This document shows, piece after piece, positions 6,726-14,087 of a DNA stretch of 16,139 nucleotides. Within the stretch, counting starts at the first letter, position 1. Each line of letters starts with the position of its first letter. Under the pieces are notes generated by a model. It had not been told where the DNA came from. It saw only the letters and a program-made list of their open reading frames with translations, and ran no database searches. The stretch lies in assembly GCA_023388835.1 (NCBI GenBank), contig JAEWFK010000169.1:1-16139 (forward strand), written 5' to 3'. The DNA is from Pseudomonadota bacterium (GTDB taxonomy: Bacteria > Pseudomonadota > Gammaproteobacteria > Burkholderiales > Burkholderiaceae_B). A program made the translations under genes and the position numbers.

Positions 6726-7723
6726 GACATGACCCCCATCCCCTTGCGGCGATCACAGGGCTGGGCATAGGGCACGACGCGAACCACACGATTGGAATAG
6801 AAACAGGGCTGCAAAGGCCGATCTCCCATTTCCGTCGCGGCCAGCAGTTCACGCACCGCTGATTTGAAGTCGGTCTGGAAGCCGGCTTCACCGACCAGCG
6901 GGATATCGACATCAACGGCCCAATGCTCCGAAGAGAATGTCCAGCCGGCTATCGACGCCCATCGTTCGATCGCCTGACGCATGGTGATGTCCGCCGGGCC
7001 CACATCGAAGCGGCGAAAGCCCGACGCGGCCGAATCCAGCTCCACAGCGAAGGACAGTTCAGTGAGGGCCGCGGCGCCCGACGGGATATCGGCGGCCGCC
7101 GCGACGGACGCGGGAGCATCGATAGAAGCGGTGGAGACCATTTCTCCGCCAGGCGGCGAAGCCGGCGCCACGGGCGGCGAAGCCGGCGCCACGGCTGACG
7201 AAGCCGATGCCACGGCTGGCGAAGCGGAGCCTACCGCTACCGAGGCGGAGTCCGCGGGCTCCGCTTGCAACGGCAAGGTGCCCGCGACGGTAGCGCCATG
7301 ATGGCCGACTCGCCGAATCGCGCCGCGCAGATGGCCGCCGCGGACTTCGAGATGTTCATACAGGGCTCCCACTACCATGTACGGCCCCTCCCGCCGATAT
7401 GAAACGGGTCGCCAACCGGCGGCGGTCACTTCGAAAACGGCCGGCCAAGCGCCTTCTGGCGGAAACTGCAGCCACATGCGTTCACCGTCATCAAAGACCT
7501 GCACGGGCATGATCTCGGGGTCGCCTTCGAGCTGCCAGTCGAAATCGAACTTGGTAAAACCGCCGGACCGGCTCTGGCCGCCGGCCGAAGCCGCCAGGTG
7601 GCCCCCAGCGCTGTCAGCCCCCCCTGCAGCCGGCCAGGGCCATGCCAGCCGGGGCCCGCCTTCAGGCGCAGCACAGCCCGAAAGACCGAGAAGCAACAGG
7701 AAGAGCGAACGTGAAATCGACAT
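6722..7723 (-). CDS. pilL: PilL-like lipoprotein: TrbG/VirB9-like domain plus TcpQ-like C-terminal domain
   Basis: This is a 333-residue outer-membrane lipoprotein and the first gene of the pil operon seen here. From the ATG at 7723 it starts MSISRSLFLLLLGLSGC, with a textbook lipobox LSGC (Cys17). Residues about 57-150 resemble the TrbG/VirB9/CagX fold of conjugation systems (VFDDGERMWLQFPP, then a PAVFEV...SYRREGPYMVVGALYEHLEVRGG run). An Ala/Ser/Pro/Val linker follows (157-220), built on 7-residue repeats such as VAPASPP. Residues about 225-325 look like a TcpQ C-terminal domain (DITMRQAIERWASIAGWTF, ELLAATEMGD, then a C-terminal VVRVVP strand), a domain that partners the secretin. The frame stays open to 7870, but the 49 extra residues are not signal-like and would precede a signal peptide. 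No strong ribosome binding site is visible at either start. It overlaps pilN by 4 nt. Domain calls are pattern recognition, not search results. Confidence 0.8.
   Translation of the reverse strand: MSISRSLFLLLLGLSGCAAPEGGPRLAWPWPAAGGADSAGGHLAASAGGQSRSGGFTKFDFDWQLEGDPEIMPVQVFDDGERMWLQFPPEGAWPAVFEVTAAGWRPVSYRREGPYMVVGALYEHLEVRGGHLRGAIRRVGHHGATVAGTLPLQAEPADSASVAVGSASPAVASASSAVAPASPPVAPASPPGGEMVSTASIDAPASVAAAADIPSGAAALTELSFAVELDSAASGFRRFDVGPADITMRQAIERWASIAGWTFSSEHWAVDVDIPLVGEAGFQTDFKSAVRELLAATEMGDRPLQPCFYSNRVVRVVPYAQPCDRRKGMGVMS
7151..7254. repeat. Imperfect 21-bp tandem repeats in the pilL linker
   Basis: About four to five units with a 21-nt period are visible. The unit GGCGGCGAAGCCGGCGCCAC occurs twice without mismatch (from 7152 and from 7173). 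It is followed by diverged copies from about 7193 and 7214, then a degenerate tail. Each unit encodes seven residues (VAPASPP / AVASASS type) of the PilL linker. The period is a multiple of three, so changes in copy number would lengthen or shorten the linker without frameshift. Confidence 0.8.
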
Positions 7724-7868
7724 GGCCCGGCAGCTCGAACAAGAGGTTGAAAAGCCGGACGCACCGGCATCGTCGCCATCATGCCGCCGCATCAACCGCG
7801 GTGCCAGACTGAGATATACGAACTGATTCTTTGATCCGCCGGACCGATTTATCCCAAAGGACAAGGCC

Positions 7869-7905
7869 AAAAAAAGGGGGTCAGTTCACTATGCCGGCCC
7901 CCTTT
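7869..7905 (-). terminator. Rho-independent terminator after the ugpB-like gene
   Basis: Read on the minus strand, an 8-bp stem AAAGGGGG / CCCCCTTT (7898-7905 with 7873-7880) closes a 17-nt loop. It runs directly into a tract of seven T residues (7869-7875). It lies about 100 nt after the ugpB-like stop and about 145 nt before the pilL start. It would separate the housekeeping/metabolic transcript from the pil operon. The loop is longer than ideal. Confidence 0.65.
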
Positions 7906-7922
7906 CTCATCCGCAAAATCCT

Positions 7923-7963
7923 GGTCAGATCTCGATTGCTGATTCCTGAATCGTGATCTGACC
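7923..7963. repeat. Inverted repeat (14 of 15 bp) in the ugpB-pilL junction
   Basis: GGTCAGATCTCGATT (7923-7937) and AATCGTGATCTGACC (7949-7963) are complementary at 14 of 15 positions around an 11-nt loop. The right arm belongs to the direct-repeat family described at 7945-7998. No T-tract follows on either strand, so it does not look like a terminator. Confidence 0.8.
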
Positions 7964-7998
7964 TCGATTCCTGGTCCCTGAATCGTGGTCTGACCCCG
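7945..7998. repeat. Two direct copies of a 22-bp dyad-containing repeat
   Basis: CCTGAATCGTGATCTGACCTCG (7945-7966) recurs as CCTGAATCGTGGTCTGACCCCG (7977-7998), with two mismatches and a 32-nt period. The second copy carries a perfect GGTCTGACC dyad. The complement of this unit is present near the right end of the window (16103-16121), so it is a dispersed family. No coding potential is visible. Confidence 0.8.
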
Positions 7999-8007
7999 GT
8001 TTTCGGC

Positions 8008-9324
8008 TTACTGCTTCATGATCTTGCCGGCTTCGCTGCTGGCGGACTTCAGGGCCGTCATGGCGGGCTGGTTGCCTGCCAAGGCCTGAATGAGCTGCTT
8101 GTGGAACATTTCCCGGATCTCGGGATAGTTCTTCACGCGAAAGCCGCGCGAGGATTCGCCCGGTGCGCCGGCATAGGCCGACACGAGCGTGGGCCATTGG
8201 TCGAGATTCCGGTAATAGGATTTACCGGTCTCATCGAAAGCCTGTTGAGTCAGCGGCAGGTAGCCGGTGGACTGGTACCAGTTTGCCGCCTGCTTGGGCT
8301 GCGCCAGGTAGGAAAGGAAAGAGGCGGTGGCTTTGTCGGTTTCCTTGGGCTGGCCGGAAATCACCCACAGGGCCGAGCCCGACAGGAAAGGGTTGCCGGG
8401 CTGCTTGGTGACTTCGGGATAGTACGGCAGGCCGCTCACGCCGAAGTTCAGCTTGGAAGCCGAGTTGAACCAACCCAGATTGCCGGACGCCGACATCAAC
8501 ACGGCACACTCGCCCTTGGCGAAACGTTCCGCTGCCGCAGTGTTGAATTCGGGTTTGACCATGAGTTCGGAGCGGACCCAGCTGATCATCATGGACAGAT
8601 GCCGCACGAACATGACGTCAAACTTGAACGCGGGGGCGCCCTTGCCCTTGAGCCCATTGTCATTGGACAGATAGGGCTGCTTGTTCACCGCCGCCAGGTT
8701 TTCCAAGTTGATGGAAACCGGCTGATCGCTCGTGAAGGGGCAGCTGCGCGAACCATTGTTCGCCAAGTCCACGAGTTGGGCCTGCAGGCCGGACCATGTG
8801 CGCTCAGGCTGCAGCGGCTTCAAATTCGCCTTCTTGAAGGCGTCGACGTTGTAGTACATGACCGGCACCTCGGCCATATAAGGCAAGGCGACCATGCGGC
8901 CCTTGCCGTCGCGCGCGAATGCGTTGTTCTCCGACAGGAACCACTTCGCGTTCTTGATGGGATGTGTGGCCAGCAAGGCATACAAAGGCTGCACGAACGA
9001 GCGGCCACCGTTCTCGGGCGCCCAGTTCTCTTCAAGCTGCGCCAGATGCGGTTTGTCCTCGCGCTTCTTGGCGCCGGCGATGGCTTTTTCGACTTCGTCG
9101 AGAGATTTGAAGGCCTTCAGGCGGACCTTGACGTCGCTTTGCGAACGATTGAAGTCGTTCACCATGCTTTCGAAGGCATCCGCATTGTGCGGATTCAATG
9201 CATGCCAGACACGGATGTCGGTCGCCGCGGATGCGCCAAAGGACGCGGCGATGGCCACCGTGGCGGACGCCCACGCCAGAACGCGCGCCGTGCTTGCGGT
9301 GCGTACATACCCTGATCGATTCAT
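8008..9324 (-). CDS. ugpB: UgpB-like periplasmic solute-binding protein of an ABC importer
   Basis: This is a family 1 extracellular solute-binding protein of 438 residues, the binding component of an ABC importer. It closely resembles E. coli UgpB (glycerol-3-phosphate). Landmarks shared with UgpB are the early IRVWHALN strand, PVMYYNVDAFKKANL, the segment from FAKGECAVLMSASGNL, GSALWVISG, and NWYQSTGYLPLT. The start at 9324 gives a classical signal peptide ending in GASA|ATD (cut after about Ala33). An upstream in-frame start at 9420 would add 32 non-signal residues inside dadA and is rejected. It begins 8 nt after the dadA stop, so the two are probably cotranscribed. No permease or ATPase gene accompanies it here, so it either serves a transporter encoded elsewhere or is an orphan. 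Ligand specificity is not shown by the sequence, and dadA beside it leaves room for an amine or amino-acid-derived ligand. Confidence 0.82.
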   Translation of the reverse strand: MNRSGYVRTASTARVLAWASATVAIAASFGASAATDIRVWHALNPHNADAFESMVNDFNRSQSDVKVRLKAFKSLDEVEKAIAGAKKREDKPHLAQLEENWAPENGGRSFVQPLYALLATHPIKNAKWFLSENNAFARDGKGRMVALPYMAEVPVMYYNVDAFKKANLKPLQPERTWSGLQAQLVDLANNGSRSCPFTSDQPVSINLENLAAVNKQPYLSNDNGLKGKGAPAFKFDVMFVRHLSMMISWVRSELMVKPEFNTAAAERFAKGECAVLMSASGNLGWFNSASKLNFGVSGLPYYPEVTKQPGNPFLSGSALWVISGQPKETDKATASFLSYLAQPKQAANWYQSTGYLPLTQQAFDETGKSYYRNLDQWPTLVSAYAGAPGESSRGFRVKNYPEIREMFHKQLIQALAGNQPAMTALKSASSEAGKIMKQ

Positions 9325-9332
9325 AACTCGTT

Positions 9333-10586
9333 TCAACCCAGAAATGGAAATTCGGGTTCCGGACGGTGGCCGCTGATGAGATCCGCCAGCGCCTTGCCCG
9401 AGCCGACACCCATTGTCCACCCAAGCGTACCGTGCCCCGTATTGAGATAAAGATTGGAAATTCGGGTCCTCCCGATAAGGGGGACGTTGGACGGAGTTGC
9501 CGGACGCAACCCAGACCAGTAGCGTACATTATCAAAATCAAGGACGCTTGGAAACAGCTCTCTCGCCATTCGAGACATCTGCTCACAACGTGCCGTATTC
9601 AGGGCGCGTGTATACCCGCCAAGCTCGGCGGTGCCGGCCATGCGCAAGCGTGAACCCAGGCGGCTGTACACCACCTTGTGCTCGCTGTCGGTCAGGCTGA
9701 CACTTGGGGCGGCGTCGGGGTCCAGGATATCGAATGTGGCCGAATAACCCTTGGCCGGATACACAGGGCATGGAACTCCCAGCGGCGTGACGAACTGCGG
9801 CGTATGCGAACCCAGTGCCGCCACGTAGGCATCGGCGCGCAGCAGTTCATATTGGCCGTCAGGCCCGATCAGCTCGGCCGCGTGCACGCTTCCGCCCGCG
9901 CTGATGAAGCGGCTCAGTTGGGTGCCATAGCGGAAATCCACGCCGGCATCGCTTGCCATGCGCGCCAACTCCTGGGTGAACACGAAGGCGTCGCCGGATT
10001 CATCTTCGGGCGTGTAATCACCCCCCACGATGGCATGACGCATCGGCGCCAAGGCGGGCTCGATCGCCGTGACTTCATCAGCGCTGACGATGCGGCGGTC
10101 CACACCGTAATCCCGCATGACCTCGGCGACCTTCTGCGAGCTTTCGAACTCGGCGGCGCTGCGATAAAAGTTCAGGATGCCGCGTTCTTGCTGCTCGTAC
10201 TCAATGCCCAGCTCGCGGCGCATCTCCTGCAAGGTGCGGCGGCTGTATTGGGCCATGGCCACCAGAGCGCTGACATTGCGCGCGACCCTGGCCGGCCGGC
10301 ATTCCCGAAGAAACATCAGGCCCCACCACCACTGGCCAAGATCGGCCTGGGGCCGGAAAGACAAGGGGGCGTCGTCCTTACCGAACCACTTGAGCAGCTT
10401 CCCGAAAACCTGAGGATTCGCCCAGGGCTCGGCGTAGGACACGGAAATCTGTGCGCCGTTGGCGCGGGTGGTTTCCATGCCCGCCTGCAGCTGCCTGTCC
10501 ACCACGACGACATCGTGTCCCGCCTGATTGAGCCACCACGCTGTAGCCGTCCCTATGATGCCGCTGCCCAGAACCGCGATCTTCAT
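9333..10586 (-). CDS. dadA: D-amino acid dehydrogenase small subunit-like FAD oxidoreductase (DadA family)
   Basis: This 417-residue FAD-dependent oxidoreductase matches DadA, which oxidatively deaminates D-amino acids to 2-oxo acids and passes electrons to the respiratory chain at the inner membrane. The N terminus is a dinucleotide-binding fold, MKIAVLGSGIIGTATAWWL (Gly7/9/12), followed by an acidic strand end (VVVVDR) and the DadA-typical ETTRANGAQISVSYAEPWANP. The C terminus carries WSGLRPATPSNVPLIG and NTGHGTLGWTMGVGSGKALADLI, both diagnostic of the DadA group. Length is typical (about 415-435). The ATG at 10586 has only a weak G-rich ribosome binding site. It lies 78 nt after the reductase gene and 8 nt before the ugpB-like gene. 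No alr/dadX racemase is adjacent. A relative acting on another secondary or tertiary amine is possible, but the motif set favours DadA. Confidence 0.9.
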   Translation of the reverse strand: MKIAVLGSGIIGTATAWWLNQAGHDVVVVDRQLQAGMETTRANGAQISVSYAEPWANPQVFGKLLKWFGKDDAPLSFRPQADLGQWWWGLMFLRECRPARVARNVSALVAMAQYSRRTLQEMRRELGIEYEQQERGILNFYRSAAEFESSQKVAEVMRDYGVDRRIVSADEVTAIEPALAPMRHAIVGGDYTPEDESGDAFVFTQELARMASDAGVDFRYGTQLSRFISAGGSVHAAELIGPDGQYELLRADAYVAALGSHTPQFVTPLGVPCPVYPAKGYSATFDILDPDAAPSVSLTDSEHKVVYSRLGSRLRMAGTAELGGYTRALNTARCEQMSRMARELFPSVLDFDNVRYWSGLRPATPSNVPLIGRTRISNLYLNTGHGTLGWTMGVGSGKALADLISGHRPEPEFPFLG

Positions 10587-10664
10587 CTGTTTACCCCGCT
10601 GCCTTCCGGCCCGCGCGGACGGGACGGAAATAGTTGCCGATCTGTCCGTTTATCCGTCTGTCCG

Positions 10665-11696
10665 TCAGGCTGCGTCCGCCGCATTGGTGAAGGCGTCCGC
10701 GAAGAATTCGTCTTCAGGAAGCCCGCACACTGCGGAAAAATCATGCCGGGCATTTTCCACCATGATGGGTGCGCCGCAGGCATAAACCTGATAGCCGGAA
10801 AGATCGGGAATGTCTTCAATGACTGCACGATGCACGAAGCCGCTGCGGCCTTGCCAGCCGTCTTCCGCCAAGGCGTCTGAAACCACCGGTATGTAGTGGA
10901 AGTCCGGCAGCGTGGTTTCCCATTCGCGCGCCATGGCGTCCATATAGAGATCTGCCGGGCGGCGCCCGCCCCAATAGAAGCGCACCGGCCGCTTGCTTCC
11001 AGCAGAGACCATGTGCTCGATCATGGCCTTGATCGGCGCGAAGCCGGTCCCGCTGGCCAGAAAGACCGCGGGCTTGTCGCTTTCCCGCAGGAAGAAGGAG
11101 CCCAGGGGCGCTTCCACGCGCAGGATTTCGCGGACTTTCATTTGGGTGGCGCCCGCCGCAAATACGTGATCGGTGAAGACCCCGCCCGGCGTATGCCGGA
11201 TATGCAACTCCACGAGGTTGGATTCGTTCGGCGGGGTGGCCATGGAGTAGCTGCGGTGCTTGCCATCTTTCAGGATGAAATCCAGGTACTGCCCCGGGTA
11301 ATAACGAAAGGGATCGGACGCCGGCAGCTGCAGCTTGATCACCATGATGTCATCGGCGAGTTTTTCCATGGCCATCACCCGCGAGGGCATCTTGCGGATC
11401 TGGATATCGCTGGCCATGCGGATTTCCTGAGCCTCGATCACGAGGTCAGTCATAGGACGCGCCTGGCAAAAGAGGGTATAGCCCTGTTCGCGCTCATCTT
11501 CCGACAACACTTGCATGGCGCCGGGTCCCGGCTCGAAGCCGCCTTCCACCACCCTGCCCTTGCAGGTCGTGCACGCTCCGTTGCGGCAGCTATAGGGAAG
11601 AACGATGCCCGCCGCCAGCGCGGCGTCGAGCACGGACTGCCCGTCTTCGACGGTAAATTCGTGATGACTGGGCAGTACGGTGACCTTGAAACTCAT
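10665..11696 (-). CDS. Plant-type [2Fe-2S] ferredoxin / FAD / NAD(P)H oxidoreductase (CDP-6-deoxy-delta-3,4-glucoseen reductase-like)
   Basis: This 343-residue electron-transfer flavoprotein carries electrons from NAD(P)H through FAD to a [2Fe-2S] centre. An N-terminal plant-type ferredoxin domain has ligands Cys37, Cys42, Cys45 (SCRNGACTTC) and Cys77. The FAD-binding barrel has RSYSMATPP (148-156), and the NAD(P)H domain has SGTGFAPIKAMIE (215-227) and VYACGAPIMV (304-313). This order matches AscD (CDP-6-deoxy-delta-3,4-glucoseen reductase) and the reductases of bacterial oxygenases. No deoxysugar genes or oxygenase accompany it here, so the usual sugar-pathway name is probably an inherited label and the true partner is unknown. 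The start ATG at 11696 lies 39 nt after parC; an AGGA motif sits almost against it, closer than ideal. Biochemical class is firm; pathway is not. Confidence 0.88.
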   Translation of the reverse strand: MSFKVTVLPSHHEFTVEDGQSVLDAALAAGIVLPYSCRNGACTTCKGRVVEGGFEPGPGAMQVLSEDEREQGYTLFCQARPMTDLVIEAQEIRMASDIQIRKMPSRVMAMEKLADDIMVIKLQLPASDPFRYYPGQYLDFILKDGKHRSYSMATPPNESNLVELHIRHTPGGVFTDHVFAAGATQMKVREILRVEAPLGSFFLRESDKPAVFLASGTGFAPIKAMIEHMVSAGSKRPVRFYWGGRRPADLYMDAMAREWETTLPDFHYIPVVSDALAEDGWQGRSGFVHRAVIEDIPDLSGYQVYACGAPIMVENARHDFSAVCGLPEDEFFADAFTNAADAA

Positions 11697-11735
11697 ATCC
11701 TCGAAATTTCCGGTAAAAGTTCAGTTCCCTGCATT

Positions 11736-14033
11736 TTATGTCGAACGCCGGAACAACTGCGGTTGACGTACCTTGAGCGATAGCGCACGGCCTTTGCGGG
11801 CCCGCTTGCCGATGAAGTCGGCCAGCGCAGCCAGGTTCATTTCAACGTCGGTTTCCTTATTGCGATAGACGCCGCGTGCCACGAGCCCCTGCTGGCCGAC
11901 TGCCACCCACTGGGCCAAGGCGTCGCCGTCGTCAAGCCCCATAAGCTGCGTGCCCCGGCCGGAGGTCATGGTCTTGAGTTCATCCAAGGGGACGACCAAG
12001 AAGCGCCCGCTTTTCGCGAGCATGGCCAGATGCGTGTCTTCAGGATTCAGCAACAGCGGCTTCATCCAGGTATCGCCCTTGTCAAGCGAGAAGAATTGCT
12101 TGCCCGCGCGCTGGCGGGTGGTGAGATCGGAATGGCGCGCAATGAAGCCATGGCCGCTGCGCGCCGCCACCACATAACGGTTGTCTGATGGACCTGCGAC
12201 CACGTGCACGATACGAGTCCCCGGTTCAATCTCGATCATGGACGTGATCGGCTGCCCGTCTCCGCGCGCCGACGGCAGGCCGGCCACCGCCACGGTGTAG
12301 ACGCGGCCCGTGTCCGAAAACGCGACCAGCTCCTGCGTGCTCAGGCATTCGATCGCATCGTACAGGCTGTCACCGGCCTTGAAAGAGAATTGCGAGGCAT
12401 CATGGCCGTGGCCTTGGCGGGATCTCAGCCACCCTTTCTGAGAGATGATGACCGTCACCGGCTCTTCCACCACCTTCTGTTCCAGCACCGCCCGCTCGGC
12501 GGCCTCGATCAGGGTGCGTCGGTCGTCGCCGAACTCCTTCGCGTCGGCTTCGATCTCCTTGATCATCAGCCGCTTGAAAGCGTTGGGATTGTCCAGGAGC
12601 TCTTGCAGCTTTTTCTGCTCGTCGCGCTGGCGCGTCAGTTCCTGCTCGATGCGTATGCCTTCCAGCCGGGCCAACTGACGCAGGCGCATTTCCAGGATGT
12701 CCTCGGCCTGGCGCTCGCTCAGCCCGAAGCGCTCCATCAGAGCGGCGCGCGGTTCGTCCGATTCCCGTATGGTCTGAATCACTTCATCGACATTCAGATA
12801 GACCACCATCCGGCCCTCCAACACATGGATGCGGTCCGTCACCTTGTCCAGACGATGCTGAGTGCGGCGCGTCATGGTGTCGGCGCGGTAGGACAGCCAC
12901 TCGGTCAGCATGCCCCGCAGGCTGGCTTGCCCGGGACGCCCATCCCGGCCAATGCAGACCAGATTGATGGCCACGCTGGACTCCATGCTGGTCTGGGCCA
13001 GCAACGCCGTCACCAGCTCATCACGCCCGATGCGGCTGCTCTTGGGTTCGAAGACCAGGCGCACTGCCGCTTCTTTACCGGATTCATCGCGCACGGCGTC
13101 CAGCAGGCTGAGCATCAGGGCCTTGGTCTGCTGTTGTTCCTGCGACAGCGCCTTCTTGCCGGCGCGCACCTTGGGATTGGTACGCTCCTCGATCTCTTCG
13201 AGCACCCGCTGCGCGGATGTACCGGGCGGCAGTTCCGTGACCACCATCTGCCACTGCCCGCGCGCCATTTCCTCGAAATGCCAACGGGCCCGCGCCTTGA
13301 TGGACCCGCGTCCGTGTTCATAGATCTGCCGGATTTCATCGGAAGAAGAGATGATCTGCCCGCCGCCCGAGAAATCGGGGCCGGGCACGAGCGCGTGAAG
13401 ATCGTCGTCGCTCAACTTGGGCTGGCGGATCAGCGCCACGCAGGCCGCCGCGATCTCACGCAGATTGTGCGATGGGATTTCGGTGGCCATGCCCACGGCA
13501 ATGCCCGAGGCGCCATTGAGCAGGACGACCGGCAGCCGGGCAGGCAGCAGCGCCGGCTCTTTCTGGCTGCCATCGTAGTTGGGCAGGAAGTCGACCGTGC
13601 CCTCATCGAGTTCGTCCAGCAGCACGCGTGCGAAAGGCGTGAGCCGCGCTTCCGTATAACGCATGGCCGCGGCGTTGTCGCCATCACGCGAACCGAAGTT
13701 GCCGTGGCCGTCCACCAGGGGATAGCGCAGCACGAAGCTTTGCGCCATACGCACCATGGCGTCGTAAGCCGCCTGATCACCATGCGGGTGATACTTGCCC
13801 AGCACGTCGCCGACCACCCGGGCGGATTTCACCGGCTTGGCGCCCGCCGCCAGCCCCATCGCCTGCATGGCGTACAGAATGCGCCGTTGCACGGGCTTCT
13901 GTCCGTCGGAGACTTCCGGCAGCGCGCGGCCGCGCACGACCGATACGGCATAATCCAGATACGCCTGTTCCGCATACCAGGCCAGCGTGATGCTGTCATC
14001 GTCGGCGGGCATTCCCGCCTGTGTTGCGTCCAT
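11736..14033 (-). CDS. parC: DNA topoisomerase IV subunit A (ParC)
   Basis: This 765-residue ParC forms the DNA breakage-reunion subunit that, with ParE, decatenates sister chromosomes. The winged-helix/tower domain includes the conserved GKYHPHGD segment (79-86) and the catalytic AAMRYTEARL with Tyr126, preceded by Arg125. SGIAVGMATEIPSHNL (about 185-200) is another family hallmark. A coiled-coil region with SERQAEDILEMRLRQLARLE closes the core. The C-terminal DNA-wrapping part (about 500-760) has blade-like repeats such as ELVAFSDTGRVYTV and LAMLAKSGRFLVV, shorter and less regular than in GyrA. The blade pattern and the adjacent parE favour ParC over GyrA. In the quinolone-resistance region the residue at the E. 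coli Ser80 position is Gln87 and the Glu84 position is Asp91. The start has GGGAG about 9 nt upstream. It lies 54 nt after parE. Confidence 0.95.
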   Translation of the reverse strand: MDATQAGMPADDDSITLAWYAEQAYLDYAVSVVRGRALPEVSDGQKPVQRRILYAMQAMGLAAGAKPVKSARVVGDVLGKYHPHGDQAAYDAMVRMAQSFVLRYPLVDGHGNFGSRDGDNAAAMRYTEARLTPFARVLLDELDEGTVDFLPNYDGSQKEPALLPARLPVVLLNGASGIAVGMATEIPSHNLREIAAACVALIRQPKLSDDDLHALVPGPDFSGGGQIISSSDEIRQIYEHGRGSIKARARWHFEEMARGQWQMVVTELPPGTSAQRVLEEIEERTNPKVRAGKKALSQEQQQTKALMLSLLDAVRDESGKEAAVRLVFEPKSSRIGRDELVTALLAQTSMESSVAINLVCIGRDGRPGQASLRGMLTEWLSYRADTMTRRTQHRLDKVTDRIHVLEGRMVVYLNVDEVIQTIRESDEPRAALMERFGLSERQAEDILEMRLRQLARLEGIRIEQELTRQRDEQKKLQELLDNPNAFKRLMIKEIEADAKEFGDDRRTLIEAAERAVLEQKVVEEPVTVIISQKGWLRSRQGHGHDASQFSFKAGDSLYDAIECLSTQELVAFSDTGRVYTVAVAGLPSARGDGQPITSMIEIEPGTRIVHVVAGPSDNRYVVAARSGHGFIARHSDLTTRQRAGKQFFSLDKGDTWMKPLLLNPEDTHLAMLAKSGRFLVVPLDELKTMTSGRGTQLMGLDDGDALAQWVAVGQQGLVARGVYRNKETDVEMNLAALADFIGKRARKGRALSLKVRQPQLFRRST

Positions 14034-14087
14034 TAAAAATTCTCCCAGTGCCGCCCTTGCAGGCGAGGCATGCTTGCCGGCTGACGA

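Larger units (their letters stand above)
7724..8007. other. Intergenic junction between ugpB-like gene and pil operon
   Basis: No gene is supportable in these 284 nt. Contents from right to left are the dyad-repeat cluster (7923-7998), the terminator hairpin (7869-7905), and about 145 nt upstream of pilL where the pil promoter should lie. In that last part TATATC on the minus strand near 7812-7817 could be a -10 element, but no -35 match stands at the right distance, so I do not call a promoter. Confidence 0.6.

Noticed and set aside
7806..7860. Possible pil promoter with TATATC as -10
   Set aside because: No recognisable -35 hexamer lies 16-18 nt upstream, so it was not listed as a feature.
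7724..7870. N-terminal extension of pilL to a start at 7870
   Set aside because: The 49 extra residues would precede a complete lipoprotein signal peptide, which must be at the N terminus. The ATG at 7723 is therefore preferred.
9325..9420. N-terminal extension of the ugpB-like gene to a start at 9420
   Set aside because: It would place 32 polar residues before a classical signal peptide and overlap the dadA 3' end by about 90 nt.
9345..9467. 13-nt direct repeat TGGAAATTCGGGT at 9345-9357 and 9455-9467
   Set aside because: Both copies lie inside the dadA coding sequence in different frames. A single 13-nt match is weak evidence of anything beyond chance or local slippage.
10587..10664. Direct repeats CGGACAGA and partial palindromes between the reductase gene and dadA
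   Set aside because: The repeats are only 8 nt, the palindrome stems are 4-5 bp, and no T-tract follows. This is not enough to call a terminator or operator.
14034..14087. Possible terminator between parE and parC
   Set aside because: No stable stem followed by a T-tract could be built. The ATTTTTA run belongs to the parC ribosome binding site region.
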